NCBI GenBank assembly: GCA_963576565.1
Contig: OY755038.1
Span: 16,314,087 to 16,378,086, forward strand
Origin: Aspidapion aeneum
Lineage: Eukaryota > Arthropoda > Insecta > Coleoptera > Brentidae
Length of the DNA: 64,000 bases
Direction: 5' to 3'
In this document: piece after piece, positions 9,216-19,959 of the stretch
How the letters are laid out: each line of letters begins with the position of its first letter
Numbering within the stretch: the stretch's first letter is position 1
Position numbers and translations under genes: made by a program
The notes under the pieces: generated by a model
Seen by the model: only the letters and a program-made list of their open reading frames with translations
What the model was told of the DNA's origin: nothing
The model's database searches: none

Positions 9216-10287
9216 TCATTGGATAAGTTGCCAACGCTTAAGGGTATTAACTTTAAGGGTAGAAAGGTCAGGATCAGGACACGAATTAAGGGGTTCCATT
9301 GTGAGGAAATGACCCGGAGTCAAAGACGTAAGATCGTTTGGGTCAGAGCTTTGCTCACAAAGGGGTCGAGAATTGAGTAATGCCTCTATTTGGGCGAGGA
9401 GAGTATAGAGCTCTTCGAAGGTTAGTATCTGGTCACCGATGACCCGATACAAATGTGTTTTTATAGATTTGACTCCTGCTTCTGCTAGACCATTTAGGTG
9501 GGGGGCTCCAGGACTATTAAGACACCATTTGATTTTTAAGCTCTCAGAAGCTAATTTCGAAAGATTATGGAGCTCCTTAATAGCCCCAACAAAGTTTGAG
9601 CCTCTATCACTTGTGATTTGGACACAAGTGCCACGTCTAGCGACAAAGCGTCGTAAAGCAGCGATGCACGCCTCTGTGGTTAAATCCGAAACAAGCTCGA
9701 TATGGATTGCCTTGACAGAAGTATCGACAAAGACTGCGATATATGATTTACCAACTTGTGCTCCACGACGTCTCTGACCTACAAAGGTTTTGATTGGGCC
9801 TGCATAGTCTAAGCAAACGTGTGAAAAACATTTTAATTGTGACGTTCTAAAAGAAGGTAAATCCGACATGTACGGAGTGTAAGGTTTTGGTTTTAAGCGA
9901 AAGCAGGGAATACATTTCAATAAAACCCTCTGAATAGCTCGACGTGATGACATAATCCAAAACTTTTGACGAATTAAGTATTGGACTGTGTTTATTCCGG
10001 GATGTAAATTTTCGTTATGAGTTTGAATAATGATCAATTGGGTTAATCTATGAGATTTCGGCAATAATAAGGGATGTTTTGCCTCAAAGGAGAGTTGAGA
10101 ATGCCGTAAGCGTCCGCCCACTCTAAGGAAACCCAATTCGTCCAAAAAGGGCGCGAGTTTACGAGACGGCTTAGGTAATAGCTGAGTATTTTGAATTTTT
10201 TGAATGATATCCGAAAAACACTCTTCTTGGACCCTTTTAACTAAAACAAGTAGAGCCTTGTGTAGTTCAAAAGCGGAAAAAAAACGC
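9216..10287 (-). pseudogene. BEL/Pao integrase region of Pol
   Basis: In the ATG-bounded part (9216-10145, 309 residues) the H2C2 zinc motif is H43, H48, C78, C81. The catalytic core follows with D113 (CLDYAGPI), D180 (TSDRGSNF) and E222 (GLAEAGVKS). It joins viral-type DNA to the target. The frame is open further upstream to about 10287, where it meets the Gag-RT frame at a run of eight T (element sense). Integrase is in the -1 frame relative to RT. It ends at TGA 9216-9218. The family normally encodes one continuous Pol, so frame change and stop are either mutations of this copy or an assembly error. Confidence 0.92.
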
Positions 10288-13200
10288 CGGATAAAGGGTC
10301 AACTGAGGTTTTTCGATTGTGAATAAGTCTTAGAAAATGACAAATGATTTTTTGAATGGTATTTAAATTGGATATTTTATCGATTAATCTATCAAAAAAG
10401 TTTTGATTTTGAATTTCTGCCGTCAGCACCACTGAATTTTCCGGTTTTTCTTCTTTGAGAACCTCGTCCGGAACTCCCAAAGAACGTTCATTTATAAACC
10501 TTTGAATTTGCCACTCCGTAGTGGGCAAGGTAATCCATGGAGGGCCGTGAAACCAAAGAGGGTGATTTATTAAGTTATTGGGCGACAACCCTCTGCTAGC
10601 GCAGTCGGCAGGGTTCTCGAGTGAAGTAATGTGATACCATGGGACTTCGGGGATTGTTTCTTGAATACGACTTACGCGGTTTGCCACAAAGGTCTTCCAC
10701 TTGTGAGGTGAAGATGTGACCCAATGAAGCGTGACCTGTGAGTCCGAGAACGCAAGAATTTCATCGATTACGAGTAATGATGAATAGGTGCGAATAACTA
10801 GTTCGAGTAAATCAGCTAATAGAGTAGCTCCAAGTAGTTCCAAACGTGGGATTGAAATAGTGTGTAAGGGAGCAACCCTTGACTTGCCCATGACTAGAGC
10901 AGTTTTGATAATTTTATTTGGTAATTCGACGCGAACGTATACGCAAGAAGCGTATCCTAGCTCGGATGCATCGCAGAAACCTAGCAATTGACATCGTTGA
11001 ATATTATTCGAAAAAATATGTCTAGGTATACAAAGATTCGAAAGAGTGGTTAATTGATTATTGAATTGATTCCAAAGAGTTTTGATTGGATCGGGGGGTA
11101 TTTCATCCCAATCAGTTTTGCATAACCAAAGTTTTTGCATAATCACTTTGGCTAAAAATGAAACAGGCGATAAGAAACCTATAGGATCCCAAATTTTAGC
11201 GATAGCCGATAAAATATTCCTTTTGGTGCAAGGTTTTTCACAAGGGGTACAAGAATAGGTAAAAGTATCTGTAGAAGGGTGCCACTGAAGGCCCAACACC
11301 TTAATTGATGTTGAAGAATCGTCTTCAAAGGTAACAGGGATCTGACAATCAGCAGGCGACAAATGTGAAAGAAGTTTCGGATTATTTGATGCCCATTTTC
11401 TTAATTCAAATTTTCCCAATTTAAGCAACGCTATGAGATCCTTTTGAAGTGATAAAGCACCTTCTAGAGAGTTAGCTCCACAGCAAATATCGTCCATGAA
11501 AATGTTATTCAAAAGGACCTGGGATGCTTCAGGATAATTCTTAGCCTCCAGGATGGCTAGTTCTCTAAGAGTTCTAATAGCTAAATAGGGACTTGAACTA
11601 ACACCAAACGTCACTGTATTAAGCCTGTATTCCTGCAGGGGTTCGTTGGGATCAAATCGCCAAAGTAGCCTTTGGTAGTCCCGATGAATTGGATTGATTT
11701 GAATTTGTAAAAAGTGCTGTTTTATATCAGTCAAAAATACGATAGAATAAAATCTGAATTTTAATAGAATTTCGGAAATATCGGCTTGTAATTTTGGTCC
11801 TATTAAAAGAGTTTCGTTCATGCTTAGGCCTTTCGAACCCTTAATCGAGGGGTTAAAAACCACCCGGAGTTTAGTCGTTGATTTGTCAAGACGAAGGACT
11901 CCGTGATGTGGTAAATAAGAACATAACTGAGGTCTAGGTTCGGATCTTGGGATTAAAGACATGTGCCCATTTTTGAGATATTCTCTCATAAAATCCGAGT
12001 ACATACTATAGAAATTTGAATTTTTTATTAAGCGAGATTCGAGAGACAAAAATAGACGGTAGGCCACTGAATATGTGTCTCCTAGGTCAGGAGGGTCAAT
12101 GTGACGAAAAGGCAAATTTACAGTAAATCGGCCCGAAATATCTCTAGTGGTAGTTTTTTGGAAAATCTCTTCACATCTCTTTTCTTCGGGTGAGAGAAAC
12201 GTTTTTGACTTAATTGATTCTAGTTCCCAAAATCTGCGAATATTAAAGTCGAGAGACTGCTCACAGGAAGTAAAGTAAGAATTGACTTGAGGTGAAACAT
12301 TTATGCTCTGAGTCTGGCCCATCAAGACCCATCCAAAAACTGTCTCAAAAGCGGAGGGTAGGCCGTGAGGTCCTGGAATTCGTCCTGATTGGACGATTTC
12401 TGTGTAAAGTTGTGCACCTAAGAGTAAGTCAATTGGACCAGGGTTGTAAAATTGATTATCTGCAAGCTTTAGATTTGAAATATGACTCCAATTGGATGAA
12501 TCTACCTGTACTGAGGGCATATTCGAACAGAGTTTCGGTAAAACGAAGACTTGAATAGAAAAGGCAGGCTCTTGTTGGCCTAGGGCTCGAATAGTGCAAG
12601 TAGAAATGCCGTTAGTGGCCGATGAAGATTGATTTAGTCCCAGAACAGGGATCGAAATTTTGTTTCTTGGCAAGCCTAACCTGTTAAGACAAGCTTCGCT
12701 TATCAGGTTAGCTTGGCTACCGCTGTCCAGAAGTGCTCGGACAGGTTGGTAGTTACCCCGACTATCCAGTACCTCTAATTTTATAGTCGCTAGAAGCACT
12801 GTCGTCCGGGGCGTCAAGGTGGATAACGAAGAGTATTGATTTGTAGATGTATTTGGATTCGAATTGATTTGAATTGAATTTGAACTGGGTTGAACAAAAC
12901 TAGGGTTCTGTTGGCTAAGACTTGAATTTGAATTCTGATACGATAAGTTTGTGCCTGTGCTAGGCACGGCCACTTGATTTGAATTAAAACTTTGATTTAA
13001 GTTCGAATTTTGATTTGAATTTTGGCTTGAATTAACAAAGGATTGACTTGAATTCTGACGGATTGAATCTGTCGTTTGCGATAGATGAATAAGACTATGG
13101 TGCCTATGTCGACATACCCTGCAGTTGTAGGTACTACTGCAGTCGATTACTTGATGATTTGAACGTAAACAGTTGATACATAACGATTGTTGTTTTACAT

Positions 13201-14368
13201 AAGTAAAACGATCTGAAGGAGATTTGGAGATAAAAACACCACACTGCGAGAGTGGATGAAAAGAATTATTGCATAATTTGCACTTATAGGGTTGTTGGTT
13301 TTGTCGAAATTGAGTATTGGATTGTTTATTTGATACTTGTGAGTGCGTATGCGCTAAAAAATTTGATGGAGGGCTTGATTTGTACTGATTATTTGAATAA
13401 GAATTATATTTGTGGTTACTAGAATTCGAATAATTTGGTTTTTGTTGTTTTGAAGTCGAAGGTTGCATTTGCGTATTTTGGGGAGATAGCTGTACTGTTT
13501 CAAGAGCACGGCATTGGTTAATAAGAAACTGGATTAGATTTTGATATGTTGGAATCTCGGTAGTACTATACTTTAATTCGAAAGCGGTTCTTGTGGTTTG
13601 ATCGATTTTTGATAATAAAATTGAAAATAAACAAAAACACCACGACGTTACTGGAAATTCAAGATTTTCGAGCGCCGCAATATTCTCGGAAAAGGTATCT
13701 ACCAAGACTCTAAGATCCTTTGCTGACTGGTTTCCCTTTAAAGAATTTGCATAGTAGATTGAGTTCCAGTAGGTACTGGCTAAAAGTCTTTTATTTTGAT
13801 AGCGATCTGTTAATACCTTCCAGGCGATTGCGTAATTGCTTGCCGTTAATTTTATAGAACTTAAAATATTAAGTGGTTCGCCCTCAAGGAAGGTTAGCAA
13901 ATGTTGAAATTTCCTTATATCGGAATAATTAGAGTTTTCGTGAACCAAACAAGAATAAACATCGTAAAAGGTTGGCCACTTTTTTACGTTTCCATTAAAG
14001 CAAGGTACCTTTAAAGGGCCCAGATCATCGCTACGTGAATAGTGTGAAGTTGCGGGGGTAAAATTTGAATGAACTGAATCGGAACATAAACTCGAAAAAA
14101 GAACTTTAGCTTGGTGGTAGAATAGATCCGTATCTTTCCTAATTTTGTCTTGTACTTCGAATGCATCCTCGTCGTCGTCTTTCAAGAGACCTATGATGTC
14201 ATTATGAATGTTTTTAAATTGTTCATAGTGATCATCTAACGATTCGTAAAACGCCTTAAAAATTGGCAAGGAAGAACTATCTGATTTAGCTTTTGTTCCC
14301 AAGTTATACGTTTCCGTAATACGAGATATTGAAACTTTGCGTTGATTCTCAAGCTTTTTTAACGACAT
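10241..14368 (-). CDS. BEL/Pao Gag-protease-RT-RNase H polyprotein
   Basis: 1,375 residues from ATG at 14368. Gag occupies the first ~340 residues (DUF1759-like). Three Cys/His zinc knuckles follow at about residues 360-430 (CKLCNNSFHPLSQC, CINCLRSNHQVIDC, CRVCRHRHH). A long Gln/Asn/Ser-rich linker precedes the aspartic protease (LLDSGSQANLIS, about residue 545). Reverse transcriptase includes FLTDIKQHFLQIQI and the catalytic FMDDI near residue 955. RNase H follows (FCDASELGYA about 1130; FSDSQVTLHWV). NPADCASRG marks the end of that domain. These features in one frame without a gag-pol frameshift are characteristic of BEL/Pao. The last ~20 residues are out-of-frame read-through after the T8 run. 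Confidence 0.95.
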   Translation of the reverse strand: MSLKKLENQRKVSISRITETYNLGTKAKSDSSSLPIFKAFYESLDDHYEQFKNIHNDIIGLLKDDDEDAFEVQDKIRKDTDLFYHQAKVLFSSLCSDSVHSNFTPATSHYSRSDDLGPLKVPCFNGNVKKWPTFYDVYSCLVHENSNYSDIRKFQHLLTFLEGEPLNILSSIKLTASNYAIAWKVLTDRYQNKRLLASTYWNSIYYANSLKGNQSAKDLRVLVDTFSENIAALENLEFPVTSWCFCLFSILLSKIDQTTRTAFELKYSTTEIPTYQNLIQFLINQCRALETVQLSPQNTQMQPSTSKQQKPNYSNSSNHKYNSYSNNQYKSSPPSNFLAHTHSQVSNKQSNTQFRQNQQPYKCKLCNNSFHPLSQCGVFISKSPSDRFTYVKQQSLCINCLRSNHQVIDCSSTYNCRVCRHRHHSLIHLSQTTDSIRQNSSQSFVNSSQNSNQNSNLNQSFNSNQVAVPSTGTNLSYQNSNSSLSQQNPSFVQPSSNSIQINSNPNTSTNQYSSLSTLTPRTTVLLATIKLEVLDSRGNYQPVRALLDSGSQANLISEACLNRLGLPRNKISIPVLGLNQSSSATNGISTCTIRALGQQEPAFSIQVFVLPKLCSNMPSVQVDSSNWSHISNLKLADNQFYNPGPIDLLLGAQLYTEIVQSGRIPGPHGLPSAFETVFGWVLMGQTQSINVSPQVNSYFTSCEQSLDFNIRRFWELESIKSKTFLSPEEKRCEEIFQKTTTRDISGRFTVNLPFRHIDPPDLGDTYSVAYRLFLSLESRLIKNSNFYSMYSDFMREYLKNGHMSLIPRSEPRPQLCSYLPHHGVLRLDKSTTKLRVVFNPSIKGSKGLSMNETLLIGPKLQADISEILLKFRFYSIVFLTDIKQHFLQIQINPIHRDYQRLLWRFDPNEPLQEYRLNTVTFGVSSSPYLAIRTLRELAILEAKNYPEASQVLLNNIFMDDICCGANSLEGALSLQKDLIALLKLGKFELRKWASNNPKLLSHLSPADCQIPVTFEDDSSTSIKVLGLQWHPSTDTFTYSCTPCEKPCTKRNILSAIAKIWDPIGFLSPVSFLAKVIMQKLWLCKTDWDEIPPDPIKTLWNQFNNQLTTLSNLCIPRHIFSNNIQRCQLLGFCDASELGYASCVYVRVELPNKIIKTALVMGKSRVAPLHTISIPRLELLGATLLADLLELVIRTYSSLLVIDEILAFSDSQVTLHWVTSSPHKWKTFVANRVSRIQETIPEVPWYHITSLENPADCASRGLSPNNLINHPLWFHGPPWITLPTTEWQIQRFINERSLGVPDEVLKEEKPENSVVLTAEIQNQNFFDRLIDKISNLNTIQKIICHFLRLIHNRKTSVDPLSGVFFPLLNYTRLYLF

Positions 14369-14925
14369 ATTGTTAATTAAAAAAATAAAAAATATTTAAA
14401 AGGAATAAAACTAACACTTGACCCCTATTGACTTTAATCAGTCCAAAAGAGTCCGACAGCATATATTTTATTATCGATTTCTCGAATAAATGCAAAAACT
14501 TATCATCCGCTGTTATCCTAGGTCGCGATTTTTCTCCCAAAATAAATGCACAGAAAACAAATTGTACCTACTACCGTTTCTCTTATTATTTACAGGTAAA
14601 TACTAATTCTACTAGATGTGTTTGTTTACCTGTTAAATAAGAATAAAGCATTCAACTCACAAGCACTTTTGTTGTTTTGAATAACTATAACATATTATTT
14701 AAACAAATAACTATTATTTAAACAAATTTCGATTTTTGAATCCAAACAAACGACGTACGAAGTGCCAATTTCGGCTGTAATGAAATGTGGGTGGAGCCAC
14801 CGTTAAGCCACGCAAGGGGGGACGGAACCTCCTTTCTAAACCGGACACGGCAACAAATGAACCAAAATGGCGAGGCGAAAAATCTAATATTTCTAGCAAA
14901 CAAATTTTAAAAAACTATCTGGGTC
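14369..14925 (-). other. BEL/Pao 5' leader
   Basis: About 560 bp between the primer-binding site and the Gag start. It holds no convincing ORF (a 61-codon frame at 14714-14903 in two registers is not recognised). Such leaders normally carry packaging signals. Confidence 0.6.
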
Positions 14926-14934
14926 GTGGGACCA
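14915..14934 (-). other. Primer-binding site of the BEL/Pao element
   Basis: Read on the - strand, five bases (TTTTC) separate the 5' LTR end from TGGTCCCACGACCCAGATAG. A TGG start shortly after the LTR is the complement of a tRNA 3'-CCA. I cannot name the tRNA with confidence. Confidence 0.75.
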
Positions 14935-14939
14935 GAAAA

Positions 14940-15422
14940 TGTTGACGTTTTGAGTTTGGTAGAGCAGCGGGACTGTATGCGCTGGCCGTTTTATAAAATC
15001 TGGGTGCAAAAATCCTTAAAAGGACGATGTAAAAATATTAATTTTTCCGAGCCACACAAAGACAATATAGAGGATTGGCACTCACCTTTTCAGCTGTTTC
15101 CGTCGTCCAGAGGAGCTCCTCTCGCTGGCCCAGTCGTTGCAGGCGATCTACACTAGAATCACTTGTTTGTGTAATGGTTTAGTTTTATTTTCTAAGAATG
15201 TTATTGGATTTTTTGGTTAATAGAATTTATCACCATGCTGCGTGGTGATCTCGATAGAATATGACAGACGAATTTTTTTTTGGTTACGCCTTTTTGCGCA
15301 GATTCATTTTCCGTAGATGGCGCTGGCGTTTTGCTTGTGCCAATCAAATTGAAATTGTGTGGGTTTTCCGAATACGGGAATTTGGCGCAAAATTTGAATT
15401 TAAAATTAAAGTTGCACGAACA
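14940..15422 (-). repeat. BEL/Pao 5' LTR
   Basis: 483 bp, the upstream LTR in element sense; it should hold the element's promoter. Same sequence as 8245-8727. Target-site copy GCCTG follows at 15423-15427. Confidence 0.95.
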
Positions 15423-15427
15423 GCCTG

Positions 15428-15890
15428 TGAAGCAAGAATTGCCTCTAATTTTCCTGGTTTAATTGCAACGAGTCGTTGGTAAATAAGGCGTGTTAGATTA
15501 AGATGTCAGGTGGCAGCAAAAACAATATTTTAAATGCAGAAAAATAACAAGGCCGCCTAATTTTTGCTTTTACTTATTCTCTGGAAAATGAAGATTTTTG
15601 GCAACGTGTCGTGTTGACAGATGAAAAGATATTTCAATCACCACACAGTGATTGAAAACAAATTTTAGTTTGTCGGGTACCAAGAACATGGTCAGCCAAA
15701 ACTCCCGATGCCAATCCAATCGAAAACGTGTGGGGACTTATTTCAAGAAAATTAACAAAATTGAATTTTACTTCATATGAAGACCTCATTCTGGCAAACT
15801 GTTTCAAAATTTAGCAAATTTAATGCCTAGAAGACTAGCATGTATTATCCAGGCCGAGGGTGCAATGACACGTTATTAAATATTATTTTT
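15428..15890 (+). pseudogene. Tc1/mariner-like transposase, 3' half, broken
   Basis: It continues the coding text interrupted at 8244 (EARIASNFPGLIATSRW). After frameshifts and missing sequence come FWQRVVLTDEKIFQS (first catalytic Asp region) and DANPIENVWGLISRKL (the D-x-N-P-I-E-N-x-W signature with the second Asp and the Glu). Several stops and at least two frame changes lie between these blocks, and the segment between the two catalytic Asp regions is largely missing. It is a dead Tc1-type copy. Confidence 0.8.
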
Positions 15891-16024
15891 TTCTATATTT
15901 CTTTAATTTGCTGATAATATGACCTATTTTTGTATTTTGTTGTAAGAAAAATAATAGAAATAATTTTTTTTTGCATTATTTTCCCAAATTTTTTATTAGT
16001 ACTTAACATTAAATAGTAGCTTTA

Positions 16025-17226
16025 GGGCCCATCGCACCGACTTTTAAAATTCCCTTTCTTAACTATGGATTGCTTTAATTTTAAGCATGCCTTATTTTTA
16101 AATTTGTTGCACCGAGCAAAAATCTCCTCTTCTTTGTTAAGATGCGGCCACCTTGTGACCCAATCAGGCAACGCCGCTGTTTCAACCAACATAATTGTTA
16201 AACTATGAAAAACAACAACAACACCCAGTACGTCCCAAAATAGTTTTGTCAAAACCCATCAATTTCCTGTGTCAAGTCGCCTTTAAAAATTTATTTACAA
16301 AAATGAAAGTTCTTGAATTTTTTGAAGAATAGTTGGAAGATGATGAAATCGAGATGGTGCTACTCGATTTTTTGGAATTTGGGTGTTCTTGTCGCCTTGT
16401 TGGTACAGTCGCGTAATGTTTCCCGGGCTGGTTTACGGTTCCCCATCCAGCCCAGGACAAAATCCGCGCCCGGCCGAAAAATGTACTGCTCCTAAGGCAC
16501 AAGCCAATAAGGCACCTGCCGATAAGGCTCCTGTCCATAAGGCAGCGGCCCATACACCCCTGGATATAACCAAAGGATTAAAAATTATAATGAAATTAGT
16601 GTAAAATGTAAAGGCAGAAAAGAAAATCTTCTTGTTACTTTATCACTGCAGTTTCATTTAAATGCAAGGGTTTTCTTACACTGTTCAGTCCTATCCTACC
16701 CTTACCGCTGTACCCACCAGGCTGTGGACAACAGTTAACTCAAAAATCGGACGAAAATACTGTAATAAAAATTAGATTCAACTTTATTTAAATTATTTTT
16801 CTTCCTTACAAATCTTTTTGTAATCGATACATAGGTATATTTTTTCACAAAAACATTGTGCCAAAAGAACCAAAATCTAGCCGTTATTTTGTGCATTAAA
16901 GTTTTTCAAAATCATTTTTATTTATTTAAAAAAACATACTTTTTACTTTATTTACTTAAAAAAGACAAAATTCACTTTAATCAAAACACTGCTCATTTGT
17001 AGGTATTGTCAGTTGCTATGGTTATGCCAGACGGGTAACATTATGTGACCAGCATCTTATCTTTAAGCAGCTCTTAAGGAACAGTAAAGTCACGAAAAAA
17101 GCTGACTTAATTTTAACAACACTAAGGAAGGAATAAGTCTGCCTTTAAGTTCGGCGCAACGAAATTTTACGAAATAAGGTATTATTTAGGCTAAGAAACG
17201 GAAAAAAAAGTCGGTGCGATGGGCCC
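16025..17226. mobile_element. Non-autonomous DNA transposon, PIF/Harbinger-like
   Basis: The left end GGGCCCATCGCACCGACTTT is matched exactly in inverse at the right end (AAAGTCGGTGCGATGGGCCC, ending 17226). The flanks carry TTA on both sides (16022-16024 and 17227-17229), the 3-bp TWA target of PIF/Harbinger. The 1,202-bp interior shows no Harbinger nuclease. It contains a G/C-richer block at 16430-16560 with a repeated AAGGC(A/T)CCTG-like pattern (several tandem 18-bp units). Classification rests on termini and target only. Confidence 0.75.
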
Positions 17227-17229
17227 TTA

Positions 17230-18397
17230 AGAACTCAGATAACTATAGTTTATTTATTTGTCAAAAAAGTTAACCTTTTTTGCAAAAATCAGTCAGTTAC
17301 AATAAGCCATGTAAACAGCAAATGTTCAAAAACCCATATTTGCGTCTGATTTCTACTGTAGGCATTTTATGTGGCGTTTTCTGTACATAAATGCACCCAT
17401 GATGTGTATGGTAACTCTCCATTATTTGTAAAAAAAACTTTATATTTTGAATAGGGAAAGTAGTTCGAGTGATACCTTGTTTTGAAAGTCTCTTGAACGT
17501 CTTTACAACCTTGTATGATATATTGATCATGAAGCGATAAAAAATAAAAAAAATAAGAAAAATAAAATAAAAATAAGGGGCTGTGCAAAATGTTCCTTCG
17601 ATAAAAAATAAATCAATGTTTAACGGGATTGTTAATGTTTTTTTTTTCAGAAATTTTATTTATTTTTATTTTATTAAAGAAACACCTAAAAAGGAAAAAT
17701 TATTTCCATATAGGGTAAAAAACTAAATATATTTAAGAAAATAACAAAATTAACACTTCTTAAAAGTATTTGCAAAAATCAAAAATGAACTATTTTTTAA
17801 CTACTTTAATCTTTGATTATATATTGATTTTACTAATTTTTTAAGAAAAAAAAAGGTTGAACCCTTGACTTGAAAGGGCAGTTTATTAAACTCGGGAGCA
17901 GCCACATAAGAAATCCTTTTTTTTTTTCCTGAGTTTCGCATACTGCTATTTAGATGCAGGTTGTTCTTTTTTTTTGTATTATGCTGGTGATATTCATCAT
18001 TTTTCTTTAGGTCAATAGTTGTTTTGATTAGTTTGTTTTGAATTTGTAGATTAATTTGACATTTTAATAGTTTTATTATTTTTACATTTTTCTTTTTTCA
18101 TATAAGTCTTTAGTTGTGGTATAATAATCCATATTTATCAGTATCTTTACTATTTTATTTTGTGCTCTCTGTAGACGGTCTATCTGAGTTTGCAGGTCAT
18201 GTCCATATATCGGTGCCACATGCAAGATGGAGGAAACGTTTTTTTACAGCTCTATGGTAAATTTGGAGGCAAAAATCCCAAAATAAAAGCCTCTGTTATC
18301 TTTCAAAGCATCCGATATGTATAGATTGTAACTAAATTCTTAATCACTATAATTTGGTAGTCCAGGAATTTGACTGCAAAGAAAAAATGACCACATA
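17230..18397. other. A+T-rich intronic stretch, no gene seen
   Basis: Homopolymer-rich sequence with no convincing exon, repeat end or RNA gene. Short ORFs on both strands are A/T-composition noise. Confidence 0.6.
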
Positions 18398-18404
18398 GTT
18401 ACAG

Positions 18405-18675
18405 CAGTGGCGCACCCAGGAATGTGTCTTGGGGGGGCCCCGACAGATACAAAGCGCGCCCTCAAAAAAGTGGCGGCCAAAAAAAAAAAAAAAAGGTCGT
18501 CATGTCTTTTCGCAACTACGCCACAGCTTGGGCTTGGGAGGGGCCCGAAGCCTCCTGATGTCAAATTTTAAGGTATTTTTCATGTTTTATCATCAAATAC
18601 GTGGAAAATATATTAAAAATCTAAGGCTTGGGGGGGCCCGGGCCCCGGGCCCCCCCCCCCCTGGGTGCGCCCTTG
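18405..18675. mobile_element. MITE family B (CA-TGG-GCGCACCC ends), copy 1
   Basis: Begins CAGTGGCGCACCCAGG and ends CCTGGGTGCGCCCTTG, inverse repeats. It has an exact 7-bp target duplication GTTACAG (18398-18404 and 18676-18682). The interior includes GAAGCCTCCTGATGTCAAAT and long G and C runs next to the ends. Other copies are at 52960 and 58818. Confidence 0.8.
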
Positions 18676-18740
18676 GTTACAGATCACAAAAAATATCAAA
18701 ACACTAAATGTCGAATTAAAATATCCAAAGTACATAATTC

Positions 18741-18864
18741 AAAACTACAAAATATCGAAACTACAAAATATCGAGACCACAAAATATCGAAACCACAAAA
18801 TATCGAAACTACCAAATATCGAAACAACAAAATATCGAAAATACAAAATATCGAAAACAAAACA
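18741..18864 (+). repeat. Minisatellite, ~16-bp unit ACAAAATATCGAAAC, 7 copies
   Basis: Seven near-identical units (C/T)ACAAAATATCGAAA follow one another with single-base variation. ORFs rich in ISK/YRN here are repeat translations. Confidence 0.85.
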
Positions 18865-18990
18865 CGTCGAAAACAGAATTTTAATTTTAAAAGCCAAAGA
18901 GCACCTATAACAATCACTATACTGCTAATCTACTGCAAGGTTCGCAGGAATTTTATTTCTTAGTGAATTTATTTGTATATTTGGTTTTAG

Positions 18991-19127
18991 GCTGTTATGA
19001 TGGTTCTTCATCAGATGAAAACAGTTCAGACTCTTCACAGGAAACACCCACCAAAGAACCCATGCGCGATTTGACCGGCCGAAGAATAGAAAAAATTGCG
19101 GTTGAAAAGAAAACTCAGCAGGAATGA
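18991..19127 (+). CDS. PSME3IP1: FAM192A/PSME3IP1 homologue, terminal exon
   Basis: The acceptor TTGGTTTTAG ends at 18990. The first two nucleotides complete the Gly begun at 6164, giving ...LPGLG then CYDGSSSDENSSDSSQE, the acidic serine-rich C-terminal signature of the family (the CK2-phosphorylated region in the human protein that binds PA28-gamma). It runs on to GRRIEKIAVEKKTQQE and stops at TGA 19125-19127. The exon is 137 nt. Intron length before it is 12.8 kb, mostly transposon. Acceptor, phase and motif agree. Confidence 0.92.
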
Positions 19128-19191
19128 CCGTTACACTTGTAAGTTTTAAGTATTTTTTTTGTTATCGAATAACTAAATAGTTGTTATAAAA

Positions 19192-19197
19192 AATAAA
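19192..19197 (+). terminator. Candidate poly(A) signal of FAM192A homologue
   Basis: AATAAA lies 65 bp after the stop codon in a T-rich setting. Position suits a short 3' UTR; no transcript evidence. Confidence 0.5.
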
Positions 19198-19959
19198 ATT
19201 GTTATAATAATTTATTAGCCACTTTTCGTTTTGGCTACTTTTAAGCTTTTCATAGTAGATAAAAGAATGGCGCTATTTCGACCACAAACAATTTAAAATA
19301 TTATGCAAAAACTATACTTTGTTTTTTTTTTAATTGAAATTTTGTCGCCATCTTAGCAAACAAATTTAATAAAATTGGTAGTTTTGTATTAGCGGCCACG
19401 GCCAATCGAATGAAGTTAACGATTTTTCTCTAGGCCTTCTACTGTAGATTAGAAACCGTTTCCGAAATCCCCATGAGTTAGAGATCACTGGTCACACATT
19501 CACATTTTTTTGGAATAAGAAAACTAGGCGTTCAAAGACAAATCCCAATCCCGTTTTATCAACTGCGCATGCAACATTCTTTCTCTTTTCTTCTTATATA
19601 AATATCATTGTCTACGAGTTTCAAACAAAGAATAAATTATAAACCTCTCTCTAGCTAAATTTTAAAAAAAATTTTTTAAGAAAACTATTTTTTGAAAATG
19701 TTTCGGGTCAATTGTCAGGTGGTGGACCCCACAGTCATTAAATAAACCGGTTGTCTGGTAACTCCGTATCATGACGGCCGTGACGTCAGAGCTACGTCAC
19801 AGTTTTCCTAGGAAACAGCAGTCAAACGCTGTTTATAGGGTAATTTTGTCTTTTGGCAGGAAATTTTGTACATTTTGGGTCTTGTCGTCTTGTAAGTCGT
19901 GTTTATACCTGTTCCGTGCTTCTTATAAATGTTTTAAAGACTAACTAAAAGAGAGTTTA

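Larger units (their letters stand above)
8245..15422 (-). mobile_element. BEL/Pao LTR retrotransposon, nearly complete
   Basis: A 7,178-bp element on the - strand with 483-bp LTRs at both ends, TGTT...AACA termini, and a 5-bp target duplication GCCTG at 8240-8244 and 15423-15427, all standard for BEL/Pao. Order in element sense: LTR, primer-binding site, leader, Gag-protease-RT-RNase H ORF, integrase, polypurine tract, LTR. Reading of the two LTRs shows no difference, so insertion is recent, yet pol carries a reading-frame break near 10280 and a stop at 9216. It inserted into a Tc1-like transposase that itself lies in an intron of the FAM192A homologue, opposite to that gene's direction. Confidence 0.95.

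Noticed and set aside
9439..9777. 112-codon ORF opposite the integrase
   Set aside because: Antisense shadow of a strongly conserved integrase coding sequence.
14714..14903. 61-codon frames in the BEL leader
   Set aside because: Two overlapping registers, no recognisable protein; leaders of such elements are not expected to code.
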